Shown piece by piece: positions 1 to 9,032 of a DNA stretch of 64,000 nt (position 1 is its first letter; each line of letters starts with the position of its first letter). The notes beneath the pieces were generated by a model. That model was given only the letters and a program-made list of their open reading frames with translations. It ran no database searches and was not told the DNA's origin. The position numbers and the translations under genes are program-made. The stretch is from an uncultured Rickettsiales bacterium (GTDB lineage Bacteria > Pseudomonadota > Alphaproteobacteria > UBA8366), in assembly GCA_913046825.1 (NCBI GenBank), contig CAJWTF010000003.1:1-64000 (forward strand), read 5' to 3'.

Positions 1-193
1 CATGTTCTTCACCATTGAACCGATGATTAATGCGGGCAAGTATCACACGAAAATCCTACAGGATGGTTGGACAGCGGTCACAAAAGACCGCTCGCTTTCG
101 GCCCAATTCGAGCACAGTCTCGGGGTGACATCGGATGGATTCGAGATTTTTACGCTGTCCTCCAAAGGTTGGAGCTGTCCGCCCTACGATTAG
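1..193 (+). CDS. map: Methionine aminopeptidase type I, C-terminal end (partial)
   Basis: This is the last 63 or so residues of a type I methionine aminopeptidase, the cytosolic metalloenzyme that removes the initiator Met from nascent proteins. The start lies outside the window. The visible part holds the two late metal-ligand motifs: FTIEPMI with its Glu near the left edge, and SAQFEHS with the final Glu. It ends [14 protein letters not shown] followed by a short tail and TAG. The reading frame is intact. In alphaproteobacteria map is often followed by radC, and a radC remnant does follow here after 60 bases. Confidence 0.93.
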   Translation, partial: MFFTIEPMINAGKYHTKILQDGWTAVTKDRSLSAQFEHSLGVTSDGFEIFTLSSKGWSCPPYD

Positions 194-252
194 CATTAGG
201 CACCGCCCCGCATTTTGCCGGGAAACAGCTCTGATCTATCCATGACCCTGTC

Positions 253-478
253 ATGGGGCCAGATCTATTTGACAAGAAACCGAAAAAGACACCGAACCAT
301 ACTGGGCATCACCAACGGCTGCGCGCGCGTTTTCTTAGGACGATGGGTGAGGGAATGCCGGATTACGAATTGCTTGAGTTGTTATTAATACTGGCTATTC
401 CGCGCCGCGATGTGAAGCCGCTCGCGAAGGACCTCATTGACCAATTCTGGCGATTTCGCCGGTGTCGTAAGCGCCGCC
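253..478 (+). pseudogene. radC: radC N-terminal fragment, frameshifted and truncated
   Basis: The first 65 codons match the N-terminal helix-hairpin region of RadC: QRLRARFL, then PDYELLELLL, AIPRRDVKPLAKDLIDQF. After position 447 one extra T shifts the frame. The homologous reading resumes in the next frame from 449 as GDFAGVVSAA and is lost by about 480. The rest of RadC, including the MPN/JAB metalloprotease-like domain with its HxH motif, is absent. The sequence runs tail-to-tail into a glutathione S-transferase fragment on the other strand, so the break looks like a rearrangement junction rather than simple decay. No product is expected. Confidence 0.85.
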
Positions 479-479
479 G

Positions 480-744
480 TCTCTGGTGTTGGTGCCATTT
501 TCACGTCCGTGAAGCAGCCGGTTAGATGGAGCAAGATCGCCGCTGTTTCGGTCATCGTTGTTCGGTCGGACAGGGCTAGGGTCGGCATTTGGCCCCAAGG
601 ATTGATATTGCGAAAACTTTCGGGCAGGGGCGTGCCGGGTTTCGAGGCCATTTCGGTCAATTCGAAATTAGCGCCGCCCAGTACAAGGGCGGCTTCGACA
701 ACAAACCCGCCGGATCCCGGCCGATTATAAAGGTGAAATTGCAC
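480..744 (-). pseudogene. Glutathione S-transferase N-terminal fragment
   Basis: Starting at ATG 744 the minus strand reads MQFHLYNRPGSGGFVVEAAL, then NPWGQMPTLALSD and TETAAILLHL. This is the thioredoxin-fold N-terminal domain of a GST, including the cis-Pro and Glu-Thr/Ser-type glutathione-binding motifs. Homology stops near residue 90 (about position 480), where the strand becomes antisense of the radC fragment. The helical C-terminal domain is missing, so this is a broken gene although the frame stays open to 385. The start lies 7 bases beyond the stop of the CoA-transferase gene, so the two were probably co-transcribed. Confidence 0.75.
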
Positions 745-751
745 CTCCAGT

Positions 752-1960
752 TCAGCCCGTCTTATTGGTCGGCTGCGCGATCAAAACTCCGTCCTCGACC
801 ATGGCTTCGATCTCCGCTGTGCTGTAGCCGACTTCACATAGGATATCGTGGGTGTGCTCGCCAAGAACCGGGGCACCATGTCGAATGCCGATGGGCGTGC
901 CCTCGAACCGCGCGGCCGGACGGGCTTGGCGTAGCCGACCGGCATTTGGATGATCGTATTCGACGACTGTGCCGCTGGCTTCCACCTGCGGATGGGTGAT
1001 CATTTGCTTGCGAGTTAGAACCGGCGCGCAGGGAACACCGGCGTCATCCAGTATCTTTAGCCATTCGGCGGCCGGCCGTTCCATAAGGGCATCCTGGATC
1101 AAGCGCAGCCGCTCATCCGCGTTTGCATCACGGAGAGCGGGTGTTAAGAACCGCTCGTCTTCCAACAGATGCTCGCGGTTCGCTGTTTGGCAAAACGCGG
1201 TCCATTGCACGTTGGTCATGGTGGAGACAGTGATGTAGTCGGTTTGAGTCTTGTAGATCAAATCAATAAAGGTCGCGGCTTTCTGCTCACTGACTTCATT
1301 GTCGACGAAGGTTTGTCCGCCCATGTCGGACGACCACAAAAAGGCGATGATGGAATCGAGCATTGAGACTTTTACGTGCTGTCCCTCGCCGGTCTTGGCG
1401 CGACCGGCCAGCGCGGATGTCACCGCTTGCGCCGCCGTCACCCCCGTCAGCTTGTCCGGCAGGATGGTTCGGATTAGGCGCGGGCGTTCTTGGTCCGATC
1501 CGGCTTGAACCGTGGCGAGGCCGGAGAGCGCCTGGATGATCGGGTCGTAGACCGGTTTGTGGGAAAGCGGGCCGTTCTCGCCCCAACCGCTCATCGAAAC
1601 GTAGATCAGGTCCGGCGTGATAGCGCGTAGGTCGGCCTCGCTGATGCCCAAGCGCTCGACGACGCCGGGTCGGAAATTCTGTATAAAGACATCCGCCGTC
1701 GCGACCAACCGCTTTAACGCTTCACGTCCTGCGTTCGATTTAACGTCGATGGAGACGGATCGCTTGTTGCGGTTGTTGTTGACGAAGGACGCCGTCATAC
1801 CCTCTTGTCCATGGCCGGCATGACGTGTGTGGTCTGGGCGTTGCGGGGCTTCGACCTTGATGACATCGGCGCCCTGGTCGGCAAGCATCATCGTGGCAAA
1901 GGGTCCGGCGATCACATTGGTGAAATCGATCACCCGATAGCCGGTGAGCGGTCCTGACAT
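752..1960 (-). CDS. CaiB/BaiF class III CoA-transferase
   Basis: A 402-residue protein of the formyl-CoA transferase family. Members move CoA between acyl-CoA and a free acid through an aspartyl-CoA thioester. It opens LTGYRVIDFTNVIAGPF and continues GADVIKVEAP, the usual N-terminal Rossmann half. Asp169 in ILPDKLTG lies where the catalytic Asp169 of formyl-CoA transferase is expected. The length is normal for the family. The substrate cannot be read from sequence. The gene stands alone with the GST fragment behind it. A second CaiB gene lies at 7829-9031. Confidence 0.92.
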   Translation of the reverse strand: MSGPLTGYRVIDFTNVIAGPFATMMLADQGADVIKVEAPQRPDHTRHAGHGQEGMTASFVNNNRNKRSVSIDVKSNAGREALKRLVATADVFIQNFRPGVVERLGISEADLRAITPDLIYVSMSGWGENGPLSHKPVYDPIIQALSGLATVQAGSDQERPRLIRTILPDKLTGVTAAQAVTSALAGRAKTGEGQHVKVSMLDSIIAFLWSSDMGGQTFVDNEVSEQKAATFIDLIYKTQTDYITVSTMTNVQWTAFCQTANREHLLEDERFLTPALRDANADERLRLIQDALMERPAAEWLKILDDAGVPCAPVLTRKQMITHPQVEASGTVVEYDHPNAGRLRQARPAARFEGTPIGIRHGAPVLGEHTHDILCEVGYSTAEIEAMVEDGVLIAQPTNKTG

Positions 1961-2392
1961 CCACGCATCTCCTCGTTCTGTTTCATGCCCGCGCGTCGCG
2001 GACGTATGTTTTAACAGTTAACTTAACCTCTCATATGCAAATACATACCGTCCACACCAAGAATTGAGTAAGATTGTGTGCGGTATGCTATTTTGGTTAC
2101 GGTTTTTCAGCTGACGATTTGGTATCGTTCAACTCATCGTCGGCGATAGTTAACGGCTTTCGTTCCGTGGCGGCAGTTATCAAGACGCGCGCCAAAATAC
2201 CACTCTTGGCCAAATGCGACCTTTCTGGCCTGAACGCGACCGGAAGTATTTGTGCGCGACGTTTTGGAGGGGGTGCCAAAGGCAACCAATTCTCAACTGA
2301 CTTTTAGCTGCTGATCTAAACAATCAAAGATTCGGGTGCGAACGTCCGATTTTGTTTGCAATTACCACTGCTAACCATTTGATATCGTTCTT
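1961..2392. other. Intergenic stretch with no recognised gene
   Basis: About 430 bases between the CoA-transferase start and selC. A minus-strand reading at 2097-2285 (62 codons) and plus-strand readings here match no family I recognise and lack a convincing ribosome-binding site. The stretch should carry the promoters of the CoA-transferase and of selC, but I cannot place either with confidence. Confidence 0.5.
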
Positions 2393-2487
2393 GGAGGGGA
2401 ATCGCGGCCGGTGTCGCGCGCGGTCTTCAAAACCGTTGGGGGGCGTCAGACGTTCCCGGTGGGTTCGACTCCCACTCTCTTCCGCCA
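2393..2487 (+). tRNA. selC: tRNA-Sec (anticodon TCA), selC
   Basis: This 95-base tRNA includes an encoded CCA end. The acceptor stem has 8 base pairs (GGAGGGGA with TCTCTTCC, some G-T pairs), discriminator G, and the loop CTTCAAA giving anticodon TCA. The D arm is long and the variable arm is large. The T arm is GGTGGGTTCGACTCCCACT. These are hallmarks of bacterial selenocysteine tRNA, and no other tRNA has this combination. It reads UGA as selenocysteine together with SelA, SelB and SelD, none of which is in this window. It appears intact and stands alone, with an IS481 remnant 100 bases downstream. Confidence 0.96.
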
Positions 2488-2590
2488 AATCCCTTTTGTT
2501 TGATCGTCTCCAAATTCGTGCATTTATGGAAATGGTGTGACTCGAATACAGCTGTAAGCTGTGTTACTCGTGTAACGATTTGTGGATTGA

Positions 2591-3484
2591 TTATAGTTTT
2601 TCCCTGAGTGCTTCCTGAGGTGTTTTTCCGTTTAAGGCCAGTGTGGTCTGTGGAAGTTATAAAATCGCTCCCATTCATCTAGCTTTGCTTCGAGATCGAC
2701 ACCATCCTCGTGGTTAAGAAGCTGATAGAACTCCTGGTTGTCCGAGCGGTGTGATCTCTCGACCTTACCAGTCAATTGTGGCGTTCCGCGTTTGATACAG
2801 GTGTGACGGATGCCTTTATCCTCGGCATGCCCGTGAAATTTTGGCATGGAATTCGTGCCCATTGTCGGTGCGGATTTCCTTGGTCCGAAACGGGAACTTC
2901 TCGATGACATGATCAACGAAGTAGATCGCGTTGGCTTGCGTGTGTTTAAGGTAGACTCTGAGTGGCCTGACCCTCGTTGCGATCGTCGATCGCGGTATGT
3001 TGGAAGCTTCGAATTTTCTCACCCTACTTTCCAATGAAAGTCAGGAACTTAACGTCCATCTGGATGCGATGTCCGGCACCTGCTTGTTGTCTCATTTTGT
3101 GTGGACCTTGCGCATATGCGTGCCGCGGGGAAGCCGGTTGACGCCGTGACGTTTCAGCATTCGTGAGACAGTCGCACCAGATATTTTGATGCCGTGATAA
3201 CGCTCAAGATACCAAACGATCCTCATGGGCCCGAGATGGTATTTACGCCGGAGATGGAGGACTTTCTCCTTAATCTCAACCGGCGTTCTGTTCGCATGCC
3301 ATTTTGGGACTGGTGGGCGGTTTATGAGACCATCTTTGCCATACTTTTCGTAGGACTGACGCCAGCGATTAAAGCTTGTCCGGCCAATTTAAAATCAACG
3401 GCATGTCTTTGCTATATGCCCGGTCTCCTCGGCGTATCGAAGAATGCGTAGTTTGCGTTGAATCTCGCGCTGCTTCTTGTCCAT
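2591..3484 (-). pseudogene. IS481-type transposase, full length but broken
   Basis: Reading down from ATG 3484, pieces in several frames rebuild an IS481/IS3-like transposase: MDKKQREIQRKLRILRYAEE, the helix-turn-helix region, MRIVWYLERYHGIKI, VRPLRVYLKHTQANAI, FPFRTKEIRTDNGHEFHAK (part of the DDE core), KVERSHRSDNQEFYQLLN, DEWERFYNFHRPH, and finally NGKTPQEALREKL with TAA at 2591-2593. At least four frameshifts and several internal stops separate these pieces, so it is inactive. The element is nearly complete rather than truncated. Terminal inverted repeats could not be defined with confidence; TTGTGGAT occurs inward near both ends. It sits 100 bases from selC. Confidence 0.88.
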
Positions 3485-3681
3485 GAACACCTTTTCCCTC
3501 TCAAAATTGAGAAGCTAATGAATATGCTCCGCGTCTACCAACATATCCACAATGCAGACTGAAATCCACATACGATGGCTTATTTGGATGTTTCGAAGGA
3601 TCGTGAATCTACATTCCAGCTCGACCGGGCCTGCTCGTGCCCAATATTCTTTCTATGGTGACAGTTGATGCATGAGCGGGA

Positions 3682-4740
3682 TTGAGTGATATGAAATACC
3701 AAGGATGGGTGATGACCACGGTAGCCGGAGACGGTCACGAAGGGTATGCGGGGGATGGTGGTCCTGCTCTTAAAGCATGCTTGAATAATCCTTTTGATCT
3801 AGTCTTCGACGGGGCGGGAAATCTCGTGTTTTCGGATACTTATAATCACGCTATTCGACGCATTGATGCTGTGAGCGGCATTGTTGAAACCGTTTCAGGA
3901 ACAGGTGAACCCGGATATTCTGGCGACGGCGGCGCAGCGAAATCCGCTTGTTTTAACCAACCTTACGGTATCGCGATTGACCGGGATGGCGCGATTTATG
4001 TCGCGGACCGGCTCAATGCCGTGGTGCGGCGCATTGATGTGATGAGCAGCATAGTGACCCGGTTTGCTGGGACGGGCGAGGCCTTCTTCAGTGGCGATGG
4101 CGGTCCCGCCGACCAGGCGGGTCTGGTGGAGCCGAATGGCCTCGCCGTCTCGCGCGATGGCAAACGTCTGTATATTGCCGACGTCGCCGACAACAGAGTG
4201 CGTGTCGTCGATTTGGAAAGTGGCGTTATCGATACGTTTGCCGGAACTGGGGAAGCGTCTCATGACGGCGATGGCGGTGAGGCCCGCGCGGCCGGTGTCT
4301 TCGGGGCCCGCGCTGTCGTGTGCCGAGCCGATGACGACGGTGTTTACGTGATGGAACGCCAAGGCAGCTGTCTGCGTTTGATCGATTCCAGCGGCGTGCG
4401 GATCGAGACCGTGGCGAGCACGGGCGAGACCGGATACGGTGGTGACGGCGGCCCGGTGGCAGCAGCAATTTTCGACCGGCCGAAAGAAATGACGTTGGAT
4501 GGCGACGGTAACGTCCTGGTCGTGGACACGGAGAATCACGTCATCCGTTTGATTGATTTTCAATCCGATCAGGTGAGCACTATTGCCGGGACCGGTGCCT
4601 CCGGATTTTCAGGTGATGGATTGATCGCGGTGAATTCTAGCTTAGGCCGCCCCCATGGCGTGGCGGTTGGGCCGGACGGCGCAATCTATATAGGCGATAC
4701 GGAAAATCATCGTATTCGTAAAGTAGCGCCGCCCAGATGA
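3682..4740 (+). CDS. NHL-repeat beta-propeller protein
   Basis: A 352-residue protein made of six tandem blades of roughly 56 residues. Each blade opens with a variant of AGTGE.GYSGDGG.A and later carries a GVAVGPDGAIYIGDTENHRIRK-like strand. This is the NHL-repeat pattern of secreted or cytosolic ligand-binding propellers. No signal peptide or membrane segment is visible, and no catalytic domain is attached. ATG 3691 (MKYQG) is an alternative start. A fragment of an unrelated membrane protein begins directly after the stop, so the downstream side may be a rearrangement border. The function is unknown. Confidence 0.8.
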   Translation: MSDMKYQGWVMTTVAGDGHEGYAGDGGPALKACLNNPFDLVFDGAGNLVFSDTYNHAIRRIDAVSGIVETVSGTGEPGYSGDGGAAKSACFNQPYGIAIDRDGAIYVADRLNAVVRRIDVMSSIVTRFAGTGEAFFSGDGGPADQAGLVEPNGLAVSRDGKRLYIADVADNRVRVVDLESGVIDTFAGTGEASHDGDGGEARAAGVFGARAVVCRADDDGVYVMERQGSCLRLIDSSGVRIETVASTGETGYGGDGGPVAAAIFDRPKEMTLDGDGNVLVVDTENHVIRLIDFQSDQVSTIAGTGASGFSGDGLIAVNSSLGRPHGVAVGPDGAIYIGDTENHRIRKVAPPR

Positions 4741-4741
4741 A

Positions 4742-4909
4742 ATCTATAGGCTGGTCCGAAGCGTTACAAAATCGGCAATCATTGTTTCTACAGGGATGAT
4801 GGTTGGATTCGCGATGGGCTGTCTTGGCTTTATCGTAGTCTTTCCGATTATGGGCTACGCGACCTGGCACGCCTATTCGGACACCTTGGCGAAACAGACC
4901 GTATCGTAG
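4742..4909 (+). pseudogene. DUF2189-type membrane protein, C-terminal fragment
   Basis: The frame from 4742 to TAG at 4907-4909 stays open and reads RSVTKSAIIVSTGMMVGF, then LGFIVVFPIMGYATWHAY. This is the last hydrophobic hairpin and the FPxxGxATWHAY signature of DUF2189 inner-membrane proteins, which are about 250 residues long. The first three quarters of the gene are missing; the frame runs straight out of the end of the NHL gene. There is no start codon or ribosome site suited to a 55-residue product. It ends 4 bases before the stop of the convergent monooxygenase. Confidence 0.6.
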
Positions 4910-4913
4910 CCCT

Positions 4914-6662
4914 TCAGATTATCGGAATGCGTTTGGCGGCGACCGCGGCCGGTGAGAGGACATCCATATCAAGCTCGACATGCCATCGATCTGTGTGCCG
5001 AATTTTCGGCGCGGCATTCGTCTCCGGTGTCCTGTTGAAAACAAATCCTTCGTAGCCGTTATCCATGACTTCGTTGCATTTGTTCACATAGATCGGGAAA
5101 CCGCCGATATATGGCATGAAGACGCGGGGGCGGCCGGGCATATTAGCGCCGACATACCAGGAACTGCAGGTGGAGCGCAGTGAGATCGCAGCAACCTCGT
5201 TGACGTGATCGACCCAATCGTTTTCGTCGGAGATTATTGGCTCGATTGTTTCTACCCTGACGTCCCGCATATGGCTCATGCAATCGACCATCCAATCCGC
5301 ATGTTGTTCGATGGATTGAATCATATTGGCGAGGACAGAGGGGCTGCCGGGTCCCGTGATCATAAAGAAATTCGGGAAACCGACCGTCGATAAGCCCAGA
5401 TAAGTGCGCGGACCCGCCTCCCACTTCTTGGTCAGCGGCAGCCCGCCGCGTCCCGTGATCTTAATCTTGTCGAAAGAGCCGGTCATCGCGGCGAAACCGG
5501 TCGCCAATACCACGGCATCAAGCTCGTGCTCGACACTGTTAGTCACAATGCCGGTTTCGGTTAGCCGTTCGATCGGCTTCTCCGACACGTCCACTAATTT
5601 CACATTTGGCCGATTGAAGGTTTGGTAGTAACCGGTATCGACGCAGAGCCGCTTACAGCCGAAAATATTGTCTGGGCTCAATAAGTCGGCAACATCTGGA
5701 TCGTTGACCACGTCGCGAATTTTTTGGCGCGCGAATACGGCCGCCGTCTCGTTAGCCTCCTTTTCAAACAGTAAATCTCCAAATGCTCCAAGGAACGGTA
5801 GGCCGCCACGCTGCCAGAACTCTTCATATTGTTCTTCGCGTTCTTCAGGAGTGGCCTCCAACGCCGGCTTCAAATTGAACGGAAAATAAATGCCGACTGG
5901 GCGCGCGCGCGCCTTGGCGCGGAAGGCGGGATAATCCCCTTTGATGTATCGTTCGTGCTCAGGATCCATCTTCTGGTTCCATGCAGGCACCGCGTAGTTT
6001 GGCGTGCGTTGGAAAACGGTCAGCGATTTGGCCTGCTCGGCTATGATCGGAATAGATTGGATGCCAGAAGATCCAGTGCCGATGACGCCGACCCGTTGAC
6101 CGGTGAAGTCCACGCCTTCCTGTGGCCATTCACCGGTATGGTAAATCGGGCCCCTAAAGTCATCGAACCCTTCGAATGCCGGTGTATTCGCCGCCGAGAG
6201 GCAGCCGACAGCCATGATGCAAAATTGCGCGGAGACGCGGTCGCCCTGGTCGGTCTCAACCTGCCAGCGGTTCGTGCCCTCATCGAACGCGGCCGTCGTC
6301 ACCCGTGTGTCGAATTGAATGTCTCGGCGCAGATCGAAGCGGTCCGCGACATGATTGGCGTAGTTGAGGATTTCGGGTTGTGGGGAATACTTCTCCGACC
6401 AATTCCATTCCTGATCCAGCTCTTCTGAGAATGAATAGGAATACTGTAGGCTTTCCACGTCACAGCGGGCACCGGGGTAGCGGTTCCAATACCAGGTGCC
6501 GCCGACGCCGCTGCCCGCTTCATAGACGCGGGCGGTGAAGCCCTGTTGTCGCAGACAATGGAGCATATACATGCCCCCAAAGCCGGCGCCGACGACGATC
6601 GCGTCGAAACTCACGTCGATTTCCGGAGAGCGGGTGTTTTCGGTCGCGTCAATCGCACTCAT
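4914..6662 (-). CDS. Baeyer-Villiger-type flavin monooxygenase (class B)
   Basis: The 582-residue reading from ATG 6662 is preferred because AAGGA lies about 11 bases upstream; the frame stays open to 6803 without a better site. It has the FAD motif GAGFGG (residues 25-30), a second Rossmann motif GTGSSG, the class B fingerprint FRGPIYHTGEWP, and a late ATGF motif. These mark an NADPH- and FAD-dependent monooxygenase related to cyclohexanone and phenylacetone monooxygenases, which insert oxygen next to a carbonyl or oxidise sulfur. The substrate is unknown. The neighbours, a cation transporter and a CoA-transferase, do not define a pathway. Confidence 0.9.
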   Translation of the reverse strand: MSAIDATENTRSPEIDVSFDAIVVGAGFGGMYMLHCLRQQGFTARVYEAGSGVGGTWYWNRYPGARCDVESLQYSYSFSEELDQEWNWSEKYSPQPEILNYANHVADRFDLRRDIQFDTRVTTAAFDEGTNRWQVETDQGDRVSAQFCIMAVGCLSAANTPAFEGFDDFRGPIYHTGEWPQEGVDFTGQRVGVIGTGSSGIQSIPIIAEQAKSLTVFQRTPNYAVPAWNQKMDPEHERYIKGDYPAFRAKARARPVGIYFPFNLKPALEATPEEREEQYEEFWQRGGLPFLGAFGDLLFEKEANETAAVFARQKIRDVVNDPDVADLLSPDNIFGCKRLCVDTGYYQTFNRPNVKLVDVSEKPIERLTETGIVTNSVEHELDAVVLATGFAAMTGSFDKIKITGRGGLPLTKKWEAGPRTYLGLSTVGFPNFFMITGPGSPSVLANMIQSIEQHADWMVDCMSHMRDVRVETIEPIISDENDWVDHVNEVAAISLRSTCSSWYVGANMPGRPRVFMPYIGGFPIYVNKCNEVMDNGYEGFVFNRTPETNAAPKIRHTDRWHVELDMDVLSPAAVAAKRIPII

Positions 6663-6744
6663 TTTCGTAATCGTCCTTTTAGTCGATACCGTCGGAACTT
6701 TGTCTAAATTTAGGGTGGATGTTGCCAGCTTACAGTCCTGAAAA

Positions 6745-7737
6745 TTAAAGGCCGCGCATCGATCGGCGATGACCGAAACATGATTGGGCCTCGATGAAGA
6801 CACGGTTTATTTTCCAAAACTCGCTCTTAATCCGCTTTTCCATACCGCTGATAACATCTTCCGCGTCATTGGCATCCATGTTGTTGATAAAATCAACACT
6901 GATATTCAACAGCACGTCGGACGGTCCAAGATGCATGGTGAGGACGTCATTCACTCGTTTAACGCGCCGCTCAGAATTCAGCAATCTTTTGATGAGATTG
7001 ACCTTAGCGGGGGCGGCACTTTCGCCGACCAGCAGTCCCATGCATTCATAGGCCAGCTGTATCGCGGTGACCGCCAAAATGGCACCAATGACGATGGAGG
7101 CGATGCCGTCCATCTCCGGTATGTTGAGCCAATTACCGAGAGCGATACTGGCCGCCGCGACGATTAACCCAAGCATCGCGGTGGAATCCTCGAACCACAC
7201 CGTGAAGACTATCGGGTCCTTGCTGCGGCGGACGGCTTCGAAATATCCGAGGTCGCCTTTTCGCTTCTTGAATTCTTTGAATGCGAGCCACCACGCGACC
7301 GCTTTGAAGAGAGCAGCAAGGCCGAGGGCAGCGTAGTTGATTCCCGGATTCGCGACTGGATGCGGGGTTATGACTTCGCTGATGTCTTCCATGAGGGAGA
7401 AGCCAGCGCCCGCCCCAAAGATCAAGATCGCCACCAGGAATGACGAGAAATAAAGCTCCATGCCATAACCGAAGGGGTGCTTGGCTTCGGCTGGTTTCTG
7501 CGAGCGTTTGATGCCGTAGAGCAGCAACATTTGATTGCCGGTATCGACCACCGAATGGATTGCCTCGCTCAGCATGGCGGAGCTGCCGGTCATTGAAGCG
7601 GCAGAGAACTTTGTCACCGCAATGAGGCCATTGCCGATCAGCGCGGCGTAAATGACTTTTTTGAAGAAGGGTCGGCCATGAATTGGGACTATAGTGACGC
7701 AGACCCATTCCATAAACGAATTTATGGCAAATGACAT
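6745..7737 (-). CDS. Cation diffusion facilitator (CDF) family transporter
   Basis: A 330-residue inner-membrane protein with five or six hydrophobic segments. The family signature AMLSEAIHSVVDTGNQ lies in the second membrane helix. WFEDSTAMLG in a later helix supplies the second pair of acidic metal ligands. A cytosolic C-terminal domain (VLTMHLGPSDVLLNISVDF) resembles the CDF dimerisation domain. CDF proteins export divalent metals such as Zn, Fe, Mn or Co in exchange for protons. The His-x-x-x-Asp arrangement differs from classic ZitB-type HD motifs, so the metal is not predictable. It lies 83 bases upstream of the monooxygenase on the same strand. Confidence 0.88.
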   Translation of the reverse strand: MSFAINSFMEWVCVTIVPIHGRPFFKKVIYAALIGNGLIAVTKFSAASMTGSSAMLSEAIHSVVDTGNQMLLLYGIKRSQKPAEAKHPFGYGMELYFSSFLVAILIFGAGAGFSLMEDISEVITPHPVANPGINYAALGLAALFKAVAWWLAFKEFKKRKGDLGYFEAVRRSKDPIVFTVWFEDSTAMLGLIVAAASIALGNWLNIPEMDGIASIVIGAILAVTAIQLAYECMGLLVGESAAPAKVNLIKRLLNSERRVKRVNDVLTMHLGPSDVLLNISVDFINNMDANDAEDVISGMEKRIKSEFWKINRVFIEAQSCFGHRRSMRGL

Positions 7738-7828
7738 GCGACGACACTTCCGTCGGCCGCGTTGTCAGGACCGAACGCCGTTATATCTAATCCCTTGCGA
7801 TGCACCATTCGGACCAAGGGGACGAGGG

Positions 7829-9031
7829 ATGACGACGAAACCGCTGCAAGGGCTCAGAGTCCTCGATGTATCGAATTTCATGGCCGGGCCGTTTTGCGCC
7901 ACACAACTTGGCGAATTCGGAGCTGAGATCATTAAGGTGGAGTTGCCTGGTATCGGTGACCCCATGCGGAAATTTGGCACACCGACCGATTCTGGCGACA
8001 CACTTTGTTGGTTGAGCGAGGCGCGGAATAAGAAATCCGTCACACTTGATCTTCGCAAGCCAGACGGTGTCGCCATCTTGAAACGCCTGGTCGAAAAGGC
8101 CGACATCCTCGTCGAGAATTTTCAGACCGGCACCATGGAAGGTTGGGGTGTTGGTTGGGACGTGCTGCACGCGGTCAACCCGAAGTTGGTAATGGTCCGG
8201 ATTACCGGGTACGGACAGACCGGGCCATATGCCAATCGGCCGGGATTTGGGCGGATCGCTAATGCATTTGGCGGATTGGCGTTTCTGGCCGGCGACCCTG
8301 ATAGGCCGCCATCGACGCCGGGCTCGCCCACGATCCCTGATTATTTGGCTGGTCTTTATGGCGCATTCGGTGCGCTGATGGCGGTACGTGCACGAGAGAT
8401 CACTGGAGAAGGGCAATTCATTGATATCGGTCTATACGAACCGATCTTCCGTTTCCTCGATGAGCTCCCCGCAGCCTATCATTTCAATGGATTTATTCGC
8501 GAGCGTATGGGGCCGGCGATGAAGAACGCCATTCCGCATAGTCATTATCCGACCAAGGACGGTCGTTGGGTCGCCGTCGCTTGTACAAATGACAAGATAT
8601 TCGAACGCCTCGCTAAATTAATGGGCATGCCGGAAGTCGCGGGTGACGGGAAATGGGGCACTTTTCCAGAACGCGACGCGGACCGAAACGCAGTCGATGC
8701 AGCAGTCACCCATTGGACGACGTCGATGGACCGCGATGGGGTCTTAGGCCAATGCAATGAGGCTCAGGTGCCGTGCGGCTCCGTCTACGGCATCGACGAG
8801 ATTTTCGAAGACGAGCAATATGCGGCACGTGGAAATATCCGCTTCATTGAAGACCCAATCTCGAAGGTCGATGTGGCGTTGCAGGATACGCTGCCCAGAT
8901 TGAGCGCGACGCCCGGCTCTATCGACTCCTTGGGACCCGCCCTTGGTGCCCACAACCGCGAAGTTTATGTCGACCTGCTGGGAATGTCGGAGGCGGAGCT
9001 TTCGGCCTACCAGGACACCGGCATCGTCTAA
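7829..9031 (+). CDS. CaiB/BaiF class III CoA-transferase
   Basis: A 400-residue class III CoA-transferase. The start at ATG 7829 is preceded by GACGAGGG and puts the family opening LQGLRVLDVSNFMAGPF at residue 7; the open frame to 7694 would overlap the divergent CDF gene. Asp171 in TIPDYLAGLYGA is in the position of the catalytic aspartate. It is full length. It differs clearly from the CaiB paralogue at 752-1960, so the two probably act on different acids. The gene is monocistronic: upstream is divergent, and downstream is a decayed convergent gene. Confidence 0.92.
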   Translation: MTTKPLQGLRVLDVSNFMAGPFCATQLGEFGAEIIKVELPGIGDPMRKFGTPTDSGDTLCWLSEARNKKSVTLDLRKPDGVAILKRLVEKADILVENFQTGTMEGWGVGWDVLHAVNPKLVMVRITGYGQTGPYANRPGFGRIANAFGGLAFLAGDPDRPPSTPGSPTIPDYLAGLYGAFGALMAVRAREITGEGQFIDIGLYEPIFRFLDELPAAYHFNGFIRERMGPAMKNAIPHSHYPTKDGRWVAVACTNDKIFERLAKLMGMPEVAGDGKWGTFPERDADRNAVDAAVTHWTTSMDRDGVLGQCNEAQVPCGSVYGIDEIFEDEQYAARGNIRFIEDPISKVDVALQDTLPRLSATPGSIDSLGPALGAHNREVYVDLLGMSEAELSAYQDTGIV

Positions 9032-9032
9032 C

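Noticed and set aside
2097..2285. Minus-strand 62-codon frame between the CoA-transferase and selC
   Set aside because: No homology recognised, no ribosome site, and several stops close upstream.
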